From assembly GCA_964520785.1 (NCBI GenBank), contig CAZFQG010000058.1:1-31258 (forward strand): DNA of 31,258 nt, read 5' to 3'. The notes below the pieces were generated by a model. The model was not told where the DNA came from and did not search any database. It worked only from the letters and a program-made list of their open reading frames with translations. Both the position numbers and the translations under genes were made by a program. Origin of the DNA: CAZFQG01 sp964520785. Lineage in GTDB: Bacteria > Planctomycetota > Planctomycetia > Pirellulales > Thermoguttaceae. Of this stretch, positions 7,490-15,407 are shown in pieces (position 1 is the stretch's first letter; each line of letters begins with the position of its first letter).

Positions 7490-9562
7490 TCATTGGCGTT
7501 TCCGTCCTCGCGTGATCAACCAAAGGCACGCGCAGACTACCATCGCCGCACAGGTCGCCGGTTCCGGTACCGCGGAAGGGGCGACTCCGGCGCCCCAGTT
7601 GGCCCGGACCAAGTCCAGATCGGCGCTGTCGACCCGCCCGTCGCCGGAGACATCGCCGGCGGCGTAATCTCCCGGAATGGTTGTCCGACCCCAGTTCGCG
7701 CGGATGATGTCCAGATCGGCCGACCCGACGAAACCGTCGCCGTTTAAGTCTCCCTCCAACACCTCCGGGGCATAGGCACCCGGAGTCAGGCGGAAGTAGT
7801 CCATTTCGACGATTCCGTCATAGTTTCCCCCGATATCACCGAAGTAGACCGCGTTTCGGACATACTCGCGCGTGATCGCCGCTCCCATGGGGGTCAGTAG
7901 TTCGCCGTCGCGCCACAGCCACCACAGGTTCGAATTGTCGGAAGCGTCTCGTACCAACCGGAAGATATGAAAGTCGTCGGTGTTGTCGAAGGCACCACGT
8001 TTCGGGGTGAACACCATGCCGCTGAGTTCCACGTAATCGTCACCGATGACCATCACCGGAAGCTCGTTCGTGTCGGCCGGGTCGGCCACCAACGCGAACG
8101 CCGCGGTGACCCCGGTATCCTCGATCACCTTCATCCGCCACTCCAAAGTAAAACCGTCCGCCGACTTGAACCCGATGTTCGACCAAAGATGGGCCGTGTC
8201 CGTAATCCCGCTCTCCAAGTAGGCCGAAGAATCCGGACCGCTATCGATAATCATTGTTCCCTCGCCGGTCAGGGTGAACGTCCCGGTCCCCCCTCTCGCG
8301 AAGTCGGCCACGGAATTCGCGTCCAAGTCGATCTGGCCCGGATCGGTCGGATCGAAATCGAATTCGTATTTGTAGGGAAACAACTCCGAGTCGAGACGAT
8401 CCGTCACCCTCGGCGGAACCGGCGTTTCGAAGACATAATCGAAATCGTCCAAAAAATCTACCTCGTTGAGCGCCAACCTCGCCCCCCCCTGCGCGGTGGA
8501 AACCCACAAGCGTCCCGGATATGGCTCGAAAATCGTCGGATAGGAAACCCGCTGGCCGTCGTCCACCCGCGCGATCACGACCGGCTCGCTCCAGGTTTGG
8601 CCGTCATTCTCCGAAAGCACGAAAGACAGCTCGTGCCGCATCCACGACGCCGGCGTGGCTGAGTACTGGCCACTCCGCCGGGGGTAGCTCGTTTCTCCCT
8701 CGGGATAAAGACGGTTCCAGACCATCGCCAACCGGCCGCTGGCCAACCGCGTGATGTACCCCGGGGAACTGCTCGCATCGATCTGGCTGGGGATCAAGTC
8801 CGACCAGCTATCTCCCATATCGGAGGAATACACGGAATAGAATTGATCCAGATTGGTCCGCAAGAGCATCCAAACGCGGTTGTCTTCCATCTCGACCAGC
8901 GTCCCTTCTATCGCCCCGTCGTGGTGTCCGCGGCCGCCGATGTCGATCAGGTCCGACGGTTCCCAGGTGAGCCCGTCATCATGTGAAACGAACGGTTGCG
9001 TCGCGTGGCGCGCTTCATCGTAGAGCATGGGCTGCACCGGTACGATGACCGCGCCGGTACTCGTCTGGATAATGTCTTGAATCGCGCCGCAATAGCCGTC
9101 CAACAGCATCTGAGCATCGACCCAGGTCTTGCCGCCGTCCAGGCTCCGCATCGCCCAAACGTCGAGAGCGCACGACGGGTTCGGCGCGTTCAGCGCCGTG
9201 TTCCAAGACCAATTGTACGTACTGAATTCCATTCCCACCGCCACGATGGGTCCGTTCTCGCTGACGCACAGCACCGGGGCGCGGATATCCAAGCTCGGGT
9301 GACCGACGACGTTCAGCGCCCAGGAGTCCCACGTCTGACCCAAATCGCCGGACCAATAGACCCGATTGTTCGCGACGGTCATAACCCCCCCGTCGTCAAG
9401 CTTCGCCAGATTGACTCCCGGCGAGGCGGGCCCCGCCTCAACCCGCTCATCCACTTCGATGCCGTTGATGATCTTCGCTTCAACGGTCGCAAGGCAAACC
9501 GCCGGAAACATCGCGGCCGCGAGGAGCATCGCTCGGCGGGAAAAAGGGCTTGCCGGTTTCAT
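7490..9562 (-). CDS. Secreted sialidase-like BNR protein with dockerin and PEP-CTERM sorting signal
   Basis: A 690-residue exported protein. An N-terminal signal (about 1-29, SRRAMLLAAAMFPAVCLA) is followed by a six-bladed-propeller region with five Asp-box motifs: SGDLGQTW, SLDGGKTW, SHDDGLTW, SSDMGDSW and SENDGQTW. A beta-sandwich-like region (about 390-595) follows, then two dockerin-type calcium loops (DLNGDGFVGSADLDIIRANW and DVSGDGRVDSADLDLVRANW). It ends with a VPEP motif, a hydrophobic helix and RGRKRQ. That tail is a PEP-CTERM signal, processed by an exosortase and used for surface display. The family cleaves terminal sialic acids or related sugars, but the usual RIP-type arginine motif was not found, so activity is uncertain. 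The start has a strong site (AAGGAGG, 7 nt). No exosortase gene is in the window. Confidence 0.85.
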   Translation of the reverse strand: MKPASPFSRRAMLLAAAMFPAVCLATVEAKIINGIEVDERVEAGPASPGVNLAKLDDGGVMTVANNRVYWSGDLGQTWDSWALNVVGHPSLDIRAPVLCVSENGPIVAVGMEFSTYNWSWNTALNAPNPSCALDVWAMRSLDGGKTWVDAQMLLDGYCGAIQDIIQTSTGAVIVPVQPMLYDEARHATQPFVSHDDGLTWEPSDLIDIGGRGHHDGAIEGTLVEMEDNRVWMLLRTNLDQFYSVYSSDMGDSWSDLIPSQIDASSSPGYITRLASGRLAMVWNRLYPEGETSYPRRSGQYSATPASWMRHELSFVLSENDGQTWSEPVVIARVDDGQRVSYPTIFEPYPGRLWVSTAQGGARLALNEVDFLDDFDYVFETPVPPRVTDRLDSELFPYKYEFDFDPTDPGQIDLDANSVADFARGGTGTFTLTGEGTMIIDSGPDSSAYLESGITDTAHLWSNIGFKSADGFTLEWRMKVIEDTGVTAAFALVADPADTNELPVMVIGDDYVELSGMVFTPKRGAFDNTDDFHIFRLVRDASDNSNLWWLWRDGELLTPMGAAITREYVRNAVYFGDIGGNYDGIVEMDYFRLTPGAYAPEVLEGDLNGDGFVGSADLDIIRANWGRTTIPGDYAAGDVSGDGRVDSADLDLVRANWGAGVAPSAVPEPATCAAMVVCACLWLITRGRKRQ

Positions 9563-9674
9563 CAGAGGTCCTCCTTCGACAAATCCTCATCGGTTTCGTT
9601 CGAGCCGGAGCCGAAATCCCAGGACAATGGATCGCTCGGAAAAAATGAATGATTTGGAACCGGCCTGAACTTCC

Positions 9675-9702
9675 ATCCTACTCCCCGGCGTGGGGAAGTC
9701 AA
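9675..9702 (-). promoter_or_regulatory. Candidate promoter of the sialidase-like gene, with a dyad in its spacer
   Basis: On the minus strand TTGACT (9697-9702) and TAGGAT (9675-9680) are 16 nt apart. The spacer contains the inverted repeat TCCCC-N5-GGGGA (9682-9696), which could be an operator. The start codon is about 110 nt downstream. The -10 is only a 4 of 6 match. Confidence 0.35.
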
Positions 9703-10080
9703 GCCAATTCGAACCGCGGCCACGATCGAGACCAGCCCGGCGACTTGGCGAACCGGAAACCCAAGGTGCCGAGGAACACGGTCCGACGATCCGGGCGTAC
9801 GCACGAAAGGAGCGCGGATGCCAATATCCCCAGACCTCGGAGAAACAAACGGGGTGGATACGGTCGCCGCCCCCTCCCGTGAATTGCCGTGACCGCTTCC
9901 TTCGGGCTCTGGTGGTGTTCTTTCTTCGGTGAAGTGATGACGCACTCGCGAAAACTCATTAGATTAGGGGGTGCGGTCTCGTTCTTCCGCCCGTGGAACC
10001 GGCTTTTCGTCGCGGCGGGTGAGTTCGGAGAAATACGGCGTTTCGATGGCAGGTTTGCCGGAAATGGTGGCCGGGTAACG

Positions 10081-10096
10081 CCGCAGGTTCCTGCGG
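10081..10096 (-). terminator. Hairpin beyond the four-helix membrane protein gene
   Basis: CCGCAGG-TT-CCTGCGG is a perfect 7-bp GC-rich inverted repeat about 45 nt after the stop codon at 10142. It lacks a clear U-tract on the minus strand, so it may instead protect an mRNA 3' end. Confidence 0.35.
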
Positions 10097-10141
10097 GGTT
10101 TCGGGTGCTCGCGTCTGCCGTGCGCGTTCCTCGCCCCGGTA

Positions 10142-10558
10142 TCAGGCCGTTCTTCCTGAACCGTTTAACCTGCGAATGATAAGGTAGAAGAACGGCAAGT
10201 ATCCCAAATCCGAAAACAGTAAGACGACCAGAAACCACCAAGGGAGCGTCCCGTCCAGGAGAAACCGGATACACAGAATCGGCGCGAGGAGTTTACTCCA
10301 AAAACCCAGAACCAGGATACTCCCGTTTCGGAGCGGATCGGACGCCACCCAATGATAACCGACCCCGAAAAGCGCCACGAGGACGCCCATCCCCTGAACC
10401 GGGAGAACCAATTGCGGCTTGGCGACTCCCAGAAGCTGATAACCTTCGTGATAAAAGCAGACCATCGATAACCCGGCAAGTACGTTGTACGTGCCGGCCA
10501 GCCGCAGTACGAAAACCATCCAAGGATCGAGGGAACGCTCAGTCACTCTTCCACTCAC
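10142..10558 (-). CDS. Small four-helix membrane protein of unknown function
   Basis: A 138-residue integral membrane protein that I do not recognise. Four hydrophobic segments are visible at about residues 13-35, 48-70, 78-98 and 104-128, for example WWFLVVLLFSDLGYLPFFYL. The short N-terminus (MSGRVTERS) and C-terminus (RRLNGSGRTA) are basic, so both probably face the cytoplasm. The start is a GTG with AGGA 7 nt upstream. It lies 85 bp downstream of folD on the same strand and may be co-transcribed, but nothing links it to folate metabolism. No charged or catalytic motif stands out. The topology is somewhat reminiscent of DoxX-type four-helix proteins, though family membership cannot be shown by eye. 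Confidence 0.72.
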   Translation of the reverse strand: MSGRVTERSLDPWMVFVLRLAGTYNVLAGLSMVCFYHEGYQLLGVAKPQLVLPVQGMGVLVALFGVGYHWVASDPLRNGSILVLGFWSKLLAPILCIRFLLDGTLPWWFLVVLLFSDLGYLPFFYLIIRRLNGSGRTA

Positions 10559-10643
10559 GAAAGAATCCTACGGCGCCGTTTCCAGGAGTCTCCGCGGACG
10601 CCGTTTCAAGCCAAAGACGCGACGGCATAACGAGGGATGGCCC

Positions 10644-11510
10644 TCAGCCGACGCGCATGCGGCGCGCCGCTATCAACGTGTTGTGCAGCAACATGGTCAC
10701 GGTCAGAGGGCCGACCCCCCCCGGCACCGGCGTAATCGCGCCGGCAACCTCTTTGACGGCCTCGAAATCGACGTCACCAACCAGCCCCGCCTCGGTACGA
10801 TTGATGCCGACGTCGATCACGACGGCCCCGGGCCTGACCATGTCCGCCGTCAAGAACTTCGCCTTGCCGATCGCGACCACCAGAATATCCGCCTGCCGGC
10901 AAACCTCCGGCAAGTCCTTAGTCCGGCTGTGGCAGATCGTAACGGTCGAATTCGCGCCGTCGCTCTTCTGCATCAGCATGATCGACATCGGCTTGCCCAC
11001 GATGTCGCTGCGGCCGACGATCACGACGTGCGCCCCGGACGTCTCAATCCCGCAACGCCGCAACATCTGCTGAATTCCGTGGGGCGTACAGGGAAGAAAT
11101 CGGGGCCGGTTCTGCACCATCAGGCCGACGTTCTCCGGGTGGAAGGCGTCAACGTCTTTGAGAGGATCGATGGCATCGAGGACTTGGCTCTCATCCAAGC
11201 CGTCAGGCAACGGCAACTGAACCAGGATTCCGCTGACGGAGTCGTCCCGATTGAGTTGATCCACCAGGGCGAGCAATTCGGCCTGCGTGGTCGCCTCCGG
11301 CAGACGATGCAGGCGACTCTCGATTCCGGCCTTTTCACACGCCTTCCGCTTGTTCCGGACGTATACCTGACTGGCCGGGTCTTCCCCCACGAGCACGGCG
11401 GCCAGGCAGGGAATCCCCCCGGTTTCTCTCGTGAATTCCGCGGTTTGTTCGGCAATCTCCGCCCGAATCTCTTGAGAGAGGGCCTTGCCATCAAGAATTT
11501 GCGCTGTCAC
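10644..11510 (-). CDS. folD: Bifunctional methylene-THF dehydrogenase / methenyl-THF cyclohydrolase FolD
   Basis: FolD interconverts 5,10-methylene-, 5,10-methenyl- and 10-formyl-tetrahydrofolate using NADP in the cytoplasm, and supplies one-carbon units for purines and formyl-Met-tRNA. From a GTG at 11510 the protein is 288 residues, the same length as E. coli FolD. Motifs in order are YVRNKRKACEKAGI with the catalytic lysine, GILVQLPLP, PCTPHGIQQML, the nucleotide-binding VVIVGRSDIVGKP, TICHSRTKDL and the C-terminal ITPVPGGVGPLTVTMLL. GGAG lies 9 nt before the GTG. In-frame ATGs at 11540 and 11564 would add residues not typical of the family. A terminator-like hairpin lies upstream at 11636-11666. 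Confidence 0.95.
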   Translation of the reverse strand: MTAQILDGKALSQEIRAEIAEQTAEFTRETGGIPCLAAVLVGEDPASQVYVRNKRKACEKAGIESRLHRLPEATTQAELLALVDQLNRDDSVSGILVQLPLPDGLDESQVLDAIDPLKDVDAFHPENVGLMVQNRPRFLPCTPHGIQQMLRRCGIETSGAHVVIVGRSDIVGKPMSIMLMQKSDGANSTVTICHSRTKDLPEVCRQADILVVAIGKAKFLTADMVRPGAVVIDVGINRTEAGLVGDVDFEAVKEVAGAITPVPGGVGPLTVTMLLHNTLIAARRMRVG

Positions 11511-11816
11511 TCGGGGTATCTCCTCCACTGTTTGCGGCATTCCTCGACCATCGCGGAATGCCATGGCGCCATCCCCGACGTGTCACAGTCGAGCCCAGCC
11601 CAAAGAAGGGGGTCATGTCGCCTTTCCAAAATGTTCAAAAACGCCGCCGGAGCGAGACTCCGACGGAACGGACATTTTATAAGGCAGGACCGAAGTCCGC
11701 AATGAAGGGTCGAGCCGAAGAGAACTCGCGGTGTTCAATCCGAGAACAAAAGAACGGAAAGACGGATCAGGACGATACAAGGGTTGAGAATACCCGCCCT
11801 CCAGAAGGCCGCCGTA
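11511..11816. other. 306-bp intergenic region between the small TPR gene and folD
   Basis: It contains the terminator-like hairpin at 11636-11666, a TATAAA sequence on the minus strand (11676-11681) without a well-spaced -35, and the palindromic GGCGCCATGGC-type region around 11560. No gene or known riboswitch was recognised. Confidence 0.5.
11636..11666 (-). terminator. Intrinsic terminator of the small TPR gene
   Basis: Reading the minus strand, CCGTCGGAG-TCTCG-CTCCGGCGG forms a 9-bp stem with one G-U pair and a 5-nt loop. It is followed within 2 nt by TTTTT (11637-11641). It lies about 150 nt after the TPR stop codon and would insulate folD. Confidence 0.5.
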
Positions 11817-12335
11817 TCAAACGATAACCGAGGTCAGCGCCAGGAAACTTTCCTCGTCGCGCATCGGCCGGAAATCGGGCTCGTCGAAAAGGTGCTCACG
11901 GAGTTCGGGGTCGAGCGCCAATGCGCGCGACAGGTGGAAAACACAACGACTTTTCTGCCCGAGCAGGCTGAGATAACAGGCCAGATTGTAGTGTACCAAC
12001 GCGTTTAGAGGGGCGACGCGACAGGCGTTTTCCAATGCGTGCGCGGCCAGATCGACCCTGCCCACCCGTTTGTAGCACCAGCCCAGGGCAAACCAAGCCG
12101 GCAGATTCTCGTGGTTTATTCGAACTACCACTTCCAAGGGGTCCAGCGCCTCTAGGAAACGCCCGTCCAGGTGGAGGGCATAACCCATCAGTAGCAGGGC
12201 ACGGTCGTCAAAGTCAACGAGTTCGCCAATCCGCTCTAGTGCCTTCAACGCCAGCTTGGGCTGATCTAACTCAAGGTAACCCTCGGCTTCCAAATTGATT
12301 TTCGCCAAACGTACCGATTTCCGACTGACCGACAT
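11817..12335 (-). CDS. Small tetratricopeptide repeat protein
   Basis: A 172-residue protein without signal peptide or membrane helix, hence probably cytoplasmic. It has about three to four TPR helical hairpins: EGYLELDQPKLALKALERIG, then AWFALGWCYKRVGRVDLAAHALENA and VHYNLACYLSLLGQKSRCVFHLSRALALDP. It ends with a capping segment containing LFDEPDFRPMRDEESF, a tail often seen in TPR proteins of planctomycetes and cyanobacteria. It should act as a protein-protein adaptor; the partner is unknown. The ATG has GGGAGG 8 nt upstream. It stands alone, with 318 bp of AT-richer DNA upstream and an intrinsic terminator downstream. Confidence 0.8.
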   Translation of the reverse strand: MSVSRKSVRLAKINLEAEGYLELDQPKLALKALERIGELVDFDDRALLLMGYALHLDGRFLEALDPLEVVVRINHENLPAWFALGWCYKRVGRVDLAAHALENACRVAPLNALVHYNLACYLSLLGQKSRCVFHLSRALALDPELREHLFDEPDFRPMRDEESFLALTSVIV

Positions 12336-12653
12336 GTATGGGCCCTCCCGGATTTCCCTCCGAGAACTAGGGAAACTTGAAGCAAACCGTCGCCAAAACC
12401 AGCCTCATTGCATTGTATACGTCGGAAAAGCCGCGAGTCCAGAGAAACTGGAGAAGGGGCTGCCCCAAAAAGTGGTATACCTATCGAATACGACTATATA
12501 TTGTTCACTTTCGACCGAGGAATACTACATGTGGGCTGTGTAAGGTATTCCGGCAATTGAAGAAAAATGGCCGACGGCAACAAGAAAAACGGAAAAGTCA
12601 GGGTAGCCATCCCGTTCAAAAATCACAATTCGGAATACATTTATTGTATTGTT
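12336..12653. other. 318-bp AT-richer intergenic region between batE and the small TPR gene
   Basis: The base composition is clearly more AT-rich than the flanking genes. A weak minus-strand promoter candidate for the TPR gene is present (TGGACT, 18 nt, TACAAT) in the segment around 12410-12445. The heptamer GGAATAC occurs at 12519-12525 and 12632-12638, and its inverse GTATTCC at 12545-12551, giving a 7-bp inverted repeat with a 19-nt loop. An AT-only-type hairpin AATACA-N5-TGTATT (12634-12650) lies just after the batE stop. Short open frames here look random. Confidence 0.5.
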
Positions 12654-13427
12654 TCAGAATAAAACTGATTGCGATTCCTTTATCCAACCCTGCTTATCTC
12701 CCGAGAGCGAAACCAGGTGCCAGTCGCCTCGGGTCTCCAACACGCGGAACTTGGTGCCCTCCGGGAGCGCCTCCGTAAAGGCGGGTTCATAAGTCACCGA
12801 GTTTCCCTTCCGCGCGACCACCTCGTCTCCGGTGACGACACCATGGGTTACGTAGTCAAAACGGTACCAGTCGTACGCCGCCGAGAACGCCAGGACGGCG
12901 AACACCATCGCCACCGTCAGAGTGAGTCTCCGAAAGAGAGGCTCCGGCCGGAAAAGCCAAACCAGGGCAAACGTGAAGAGAGCCGCGGCGCCGGCACCGG
13001 CCAAGGCGAATTTCGCTCCATAGCTGATCCTGTTCTGCCAGAACAGGATGTGTTCGACAAGGGGTTTCGGTTCGCTCGCCGCCAGCCCGCCGGTCGCAAA
13101 TCGCAGATTCGCCTCCAGGTACGGATTGCTCGGCAAGTACCGCTTCGCTTCGAGATAGGCCGCGACGGCTTGGCCCCTGCGACCGGCCTTCATGAACGCA
13201 TTCCCTTGATTGTAGAGGATCGCGCCGGAACGCACACCTCGATCGAGCATCTCCCCGTACATGGCCGCTACCTTGAGGTAATCGTCCGGAGAGGCGGCTT
13301 GGTCAAACGCCTTCTGGGCGGCCTGGAATTCGGCGACTGCCTCCATGTTCGGCGTAAACCCGCACCCGACGTAAACAACCAACAGAGCCGCCAGGACGAC
13401 GGAACCGGCAATGAACGGGATTCGCAT
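12654..13427 (-). CDS. batE: BatE-like TPR and SH3-domain membrane protein
   Basis: The last gene of the Bat operon, 257 residues. An N-terminal membrane or signal segment (about 5-22) is followed by a TPR-like region (about 30-110, with NQGNAFMKAGRRGQAVAAYL). Two membrane helices follow (about 138-158 and 168-188), then a C-terminal bacterial SH3-like domain (about 195-257, ending GTKFRVLETRGDWHLVSLSG...GWI). TPR plus SH3 is the architecture of BatE in Bacteroides-type aerotolerance operons. The SH3-like domain should face the periplasm and may bind peptidoglycan or peptide. A VGC near residue 22 is only a poor lipobox. AGGAGG lies 8 nt before the ATG, within the last codons of batD, and the genes are 2 bp apart. 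Confidence 0.82.
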   Translation of the reverse strand: MRIPFIAGSVVLAALLVVYVGCGFTPNMEAVAEFQAAQKAFDQAASPDDYLKVAAMYGEMLDRGVRSGAILYNQGNAFMKAGRRGQAVAAYLEAKRYLPSNPYLEANLRFATGGLAASEPKPLVEHILFWQNRISYGAKFALAGAGAAALFTFALVWLFRPEPLFRRLTLTVAMVFAVLAFSAAYDWYRFDYVTHGVVTGDEVVARKGNSVTYEPAFTEALPEGTKFRVLETRGDWHLVSLSGDKQGWIKESQSVLF

Positions 13428-13429
13428 GC

Positions 13430-15358
13430 TTAGAGCCTCCTTTTCTTTCTGAGGGCGCGGACCATCTCTTCGAGAACGTGCTTCGCTTCACCCTGTAAGT
13501 CGGACGAGACCGAGTGCGAAGGCGAATATCGAGCGGCGTCGCATTTTTCCAGAACCTTCGTGACTCGGTCGATGAGCGTCCGGTCGACCCCAAAATCTTG
13601 GAGAATCCGCGAGACATCCTTGACTGTAGCTCCCGACTCCGGGACGTTGGCCGCGTCGGCAACGAGTCCCACTAGGGCGGCTCTGGCTTGGTCCCCCCCC
13701 TCGCGGAGCCGTTTTCGAGCCTTGGCCGCGGCCCCGCGGCGGCGGAGAAGCGCCTCGTCGCCGTGGAGCCGCCGGACGCGGAGAGTCACCAGGGCGATTC
13801 CCGCATAGAGGGCGCCCAGAGACCCGGCTCCGACGACCCAAGGAACGGGGCGAACCGCCTGATTTCGCAAGGCCGAGAAGTCGGTAATGTTCGCGAAAAG
13901 TCCCTCCTCGCTCCGCTGGAGTTCATGGGAGGGGCCGCCGTTTCCGCCGGGGTTTGCCGCCAAGATGTCACCTTGGGTCAAGCGGTCCGCCTCGGCGACC
14001 TCAATAGGGATCGGTTCCGTCTCGAGCGTGACGTACTTCGCCTCCTCGACGTCGTAGTAACTCGCCGGAACGGCCGGGAACCGGCGGTTCCCCGCCTCCT
14101 TCGGACGGATCGTATAGATAAAGGTACAGGCCCCCCCCTTCTGCTCGCGCGTGGGGTCATAGATTTTGAAGGCGTCTTCCAGACCGTCGATCCGTTTCAG
14201 GTCGGGAGCGGTGACATCGTCGAGCGACCCCTTCCCCTTGAGGGTCAACTTCAACGTCATGGGAGTTCCGACACTCGCCTTCTTGGGCGTCAGATCGGCC
14301 GACCAGCCGTTGAAGACCCCAACGGCGCCAATATAAGATTCCGGCCGCCCCTCGAGCGGGACGTCCTTGCAGACGACGTTGGCCGATTTGGCGACGGCGA
14401 AGACCTTCGCCCCGATCAGACTCCGGTCGGTCACCCCGGTCACGATGGCCCCTTTGAGCGTAACCGGTCCGAACGCGAACTCCCCGATCCGCTCCGCCAT
14501 GAAGCGGCGGCGGAATTGGTACTGCCAGTAGTCGACCATCTTTCCGTCCTGCTGAGCCAACTGGACACGCTCCGGCACAGGAAGAAATGTCAGTTCCGGC
14601 GCCTCGAAGAGGAGCGAGACCCGGGAACTGGCGAAATCGTTGATACCGAAACCGACCCCACCGCGTCTGCTTTGGAATGGTCCGAGCCAACTCTGCCAGT
14701 CCTTCTCCGGCTTGACTCCGTCCGGGAGCGACTCATCCGGAAGCCAAGGAATCTCAAGCCGCGGCGGCCCGTCCTGACCCACGACGACCGGCTGTTGATC
14801 CTCATGCGGCGCCGGAAGCGCCTTCACGGCCACCGTGAGAACGACATCGAACGATTGCGTCGGGTAAACCGTCTGAGGCTCCGCCGTGAGCGTCATCTTG
14901 ACGAGGTCCTGTTCTTCCGGCGCCAGGACTCGGACCTCGTGCGACTCGCTGGAGTAGGTCTGCCCATCCACTTCGACCGTGGCCGGAGGAACCGTCAAGA
15001 GGCCGATGCGCCTCGGGGTCAACAGGTACTCGAAAGTCCGTGCCAGATTCTCGACCCGGGTCACTCGACCATTTATGATCGTGACTTGACTGGAACTCTG
15101 ATCACGGCTTCCGCGGAATTGGACACTGAAATCGGCGTCCAGCGCCGAAACGTCCGGCGTCGGCGGATCCGAGACGTTTTCCACCGTGACCACGTAACGG
15201 ACCGAGTCTCCTTCGTAGACCTCCCTCGATCCGATCCGGGATTGAATCCGCACAGTCTCAGCAGCGAGGGCATAGCCCGGCACCGCCAGCGCGCCAAGCG
15301 CCGCGGCGGCAAAGAGAATTCCTCGAGGAATCTTTTTTGGGGGGAACATTCTTTTCAT
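13430..15358 (-). CDS. batD: BatD-like membrane protein
   Basis: A 642-residue protein with a Sec signal peptide (about 1-33, ending GYALAAE). A long extracytoplasmic region of beta-sandwich modules follows (about 35-490, starting VRIQSRIGSREVYEGDSVRYVVTVEN, a typical BatD opening). Then come one membrane helix (about 505-525) and a charged cytoplasmic tail of about 115 residues. BatD is a membrane partner of the VWA proteins BatA and BatB and is thought to scaffold the complex in the envelope; its exact function is not established. AGGAG lies 11 nt before the ATG. The gene is 49 bp after the batC-like gene and 2 bp before batE. Confidence 0.88.
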   Translation of the reverse strand: MKRMFPPKKIPRGILFAAAALGALAVPGYALAAETVRIQSRIGSREVYEGDSVRYVVTVENVSDPPTPDVSALDADFSVQFRGSRDQSSSQVTIINGRVTRVENLARTFEYLLTPRRIGLLTVPPATVEVDGQTYSSESHEVRVLAPEEQDLVKMTLTAEPQTVYPTQSFDVVLTVAVKALPAPHEDQQPVVVGQDGPPRLEIPWLPDESLPDGVKPEKDWQSWLGPFQSRRGGVGFGINDFASSRVSLLFEAPELTFLPVPERVQLAQQDGKMVDYWQYQFRRRFMAERIGEFAFGPVTLKGAIVTGVTDRSLIGAKVFAVAKSANVVCKDVPLEGRPESYIGAVGVFNGWSADLTPKKASVGTPMTLKLTLKGKGSLDDVTAPDLKRIDGLEDAFKIYDPTREQKGGACTFIYTIRPKEAGNRRFPAVPASYYDVEEAKYVTLETEPIPIEVAEADRLTQGDILAANPGGNGGPSHELQRSEEGLFANITDFSALRNQAVRPVPWVVGAGSLGALYAGIALVTLRVRRLHGDEALLRRRGAAAKARKRLREGGDQARAALVGLVADAANVPESGATVKDVSRILQDFGVDRTLIDRVTKVLEKCDAARYSPSHSVSSDLQGEAKHVLEEMVRALRKKRRL

Positions 15359-15407
15359 TCAACTATCGCTCCTGCGAATCAACCGGACAGCCGGCCCCGC
15401 GGATCGC

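Larger units (their letters stand above)
9563..10141. other. 579-bp intergenic region upstream of the sialidase-like gene
   Basis: No convincing gene is visible. Short open frames on both strands (up to 127 codons) lack ribosome-binding sites and recognisable domains. The region holds a minus-strand promoter candidate at 9675-9702 and a strong hairpin at 10081-10096 beyond the end of the upstream membrane-protein gene. Confidence 0.6.

Noticed and set aside
9889..10179. A 96-codon plus-strand frame in the sialidase upstream gap
   Set aside because: It has no ribosome-binding site, runs into the opposite-strand membrane protein gene, and shows no domain.
10485..11705. A 406-codon plus-strand open frame
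   Set aside because: It is antisense to folD, whose motifs are complete. It has low-complexity Arg/His-rich composition.
11511..11816. Possible folate (THF) riboswitch before folD
   Set aside because: No conserved THF riboswitch core was found; the only clear structure is the terminator-like hairpin.
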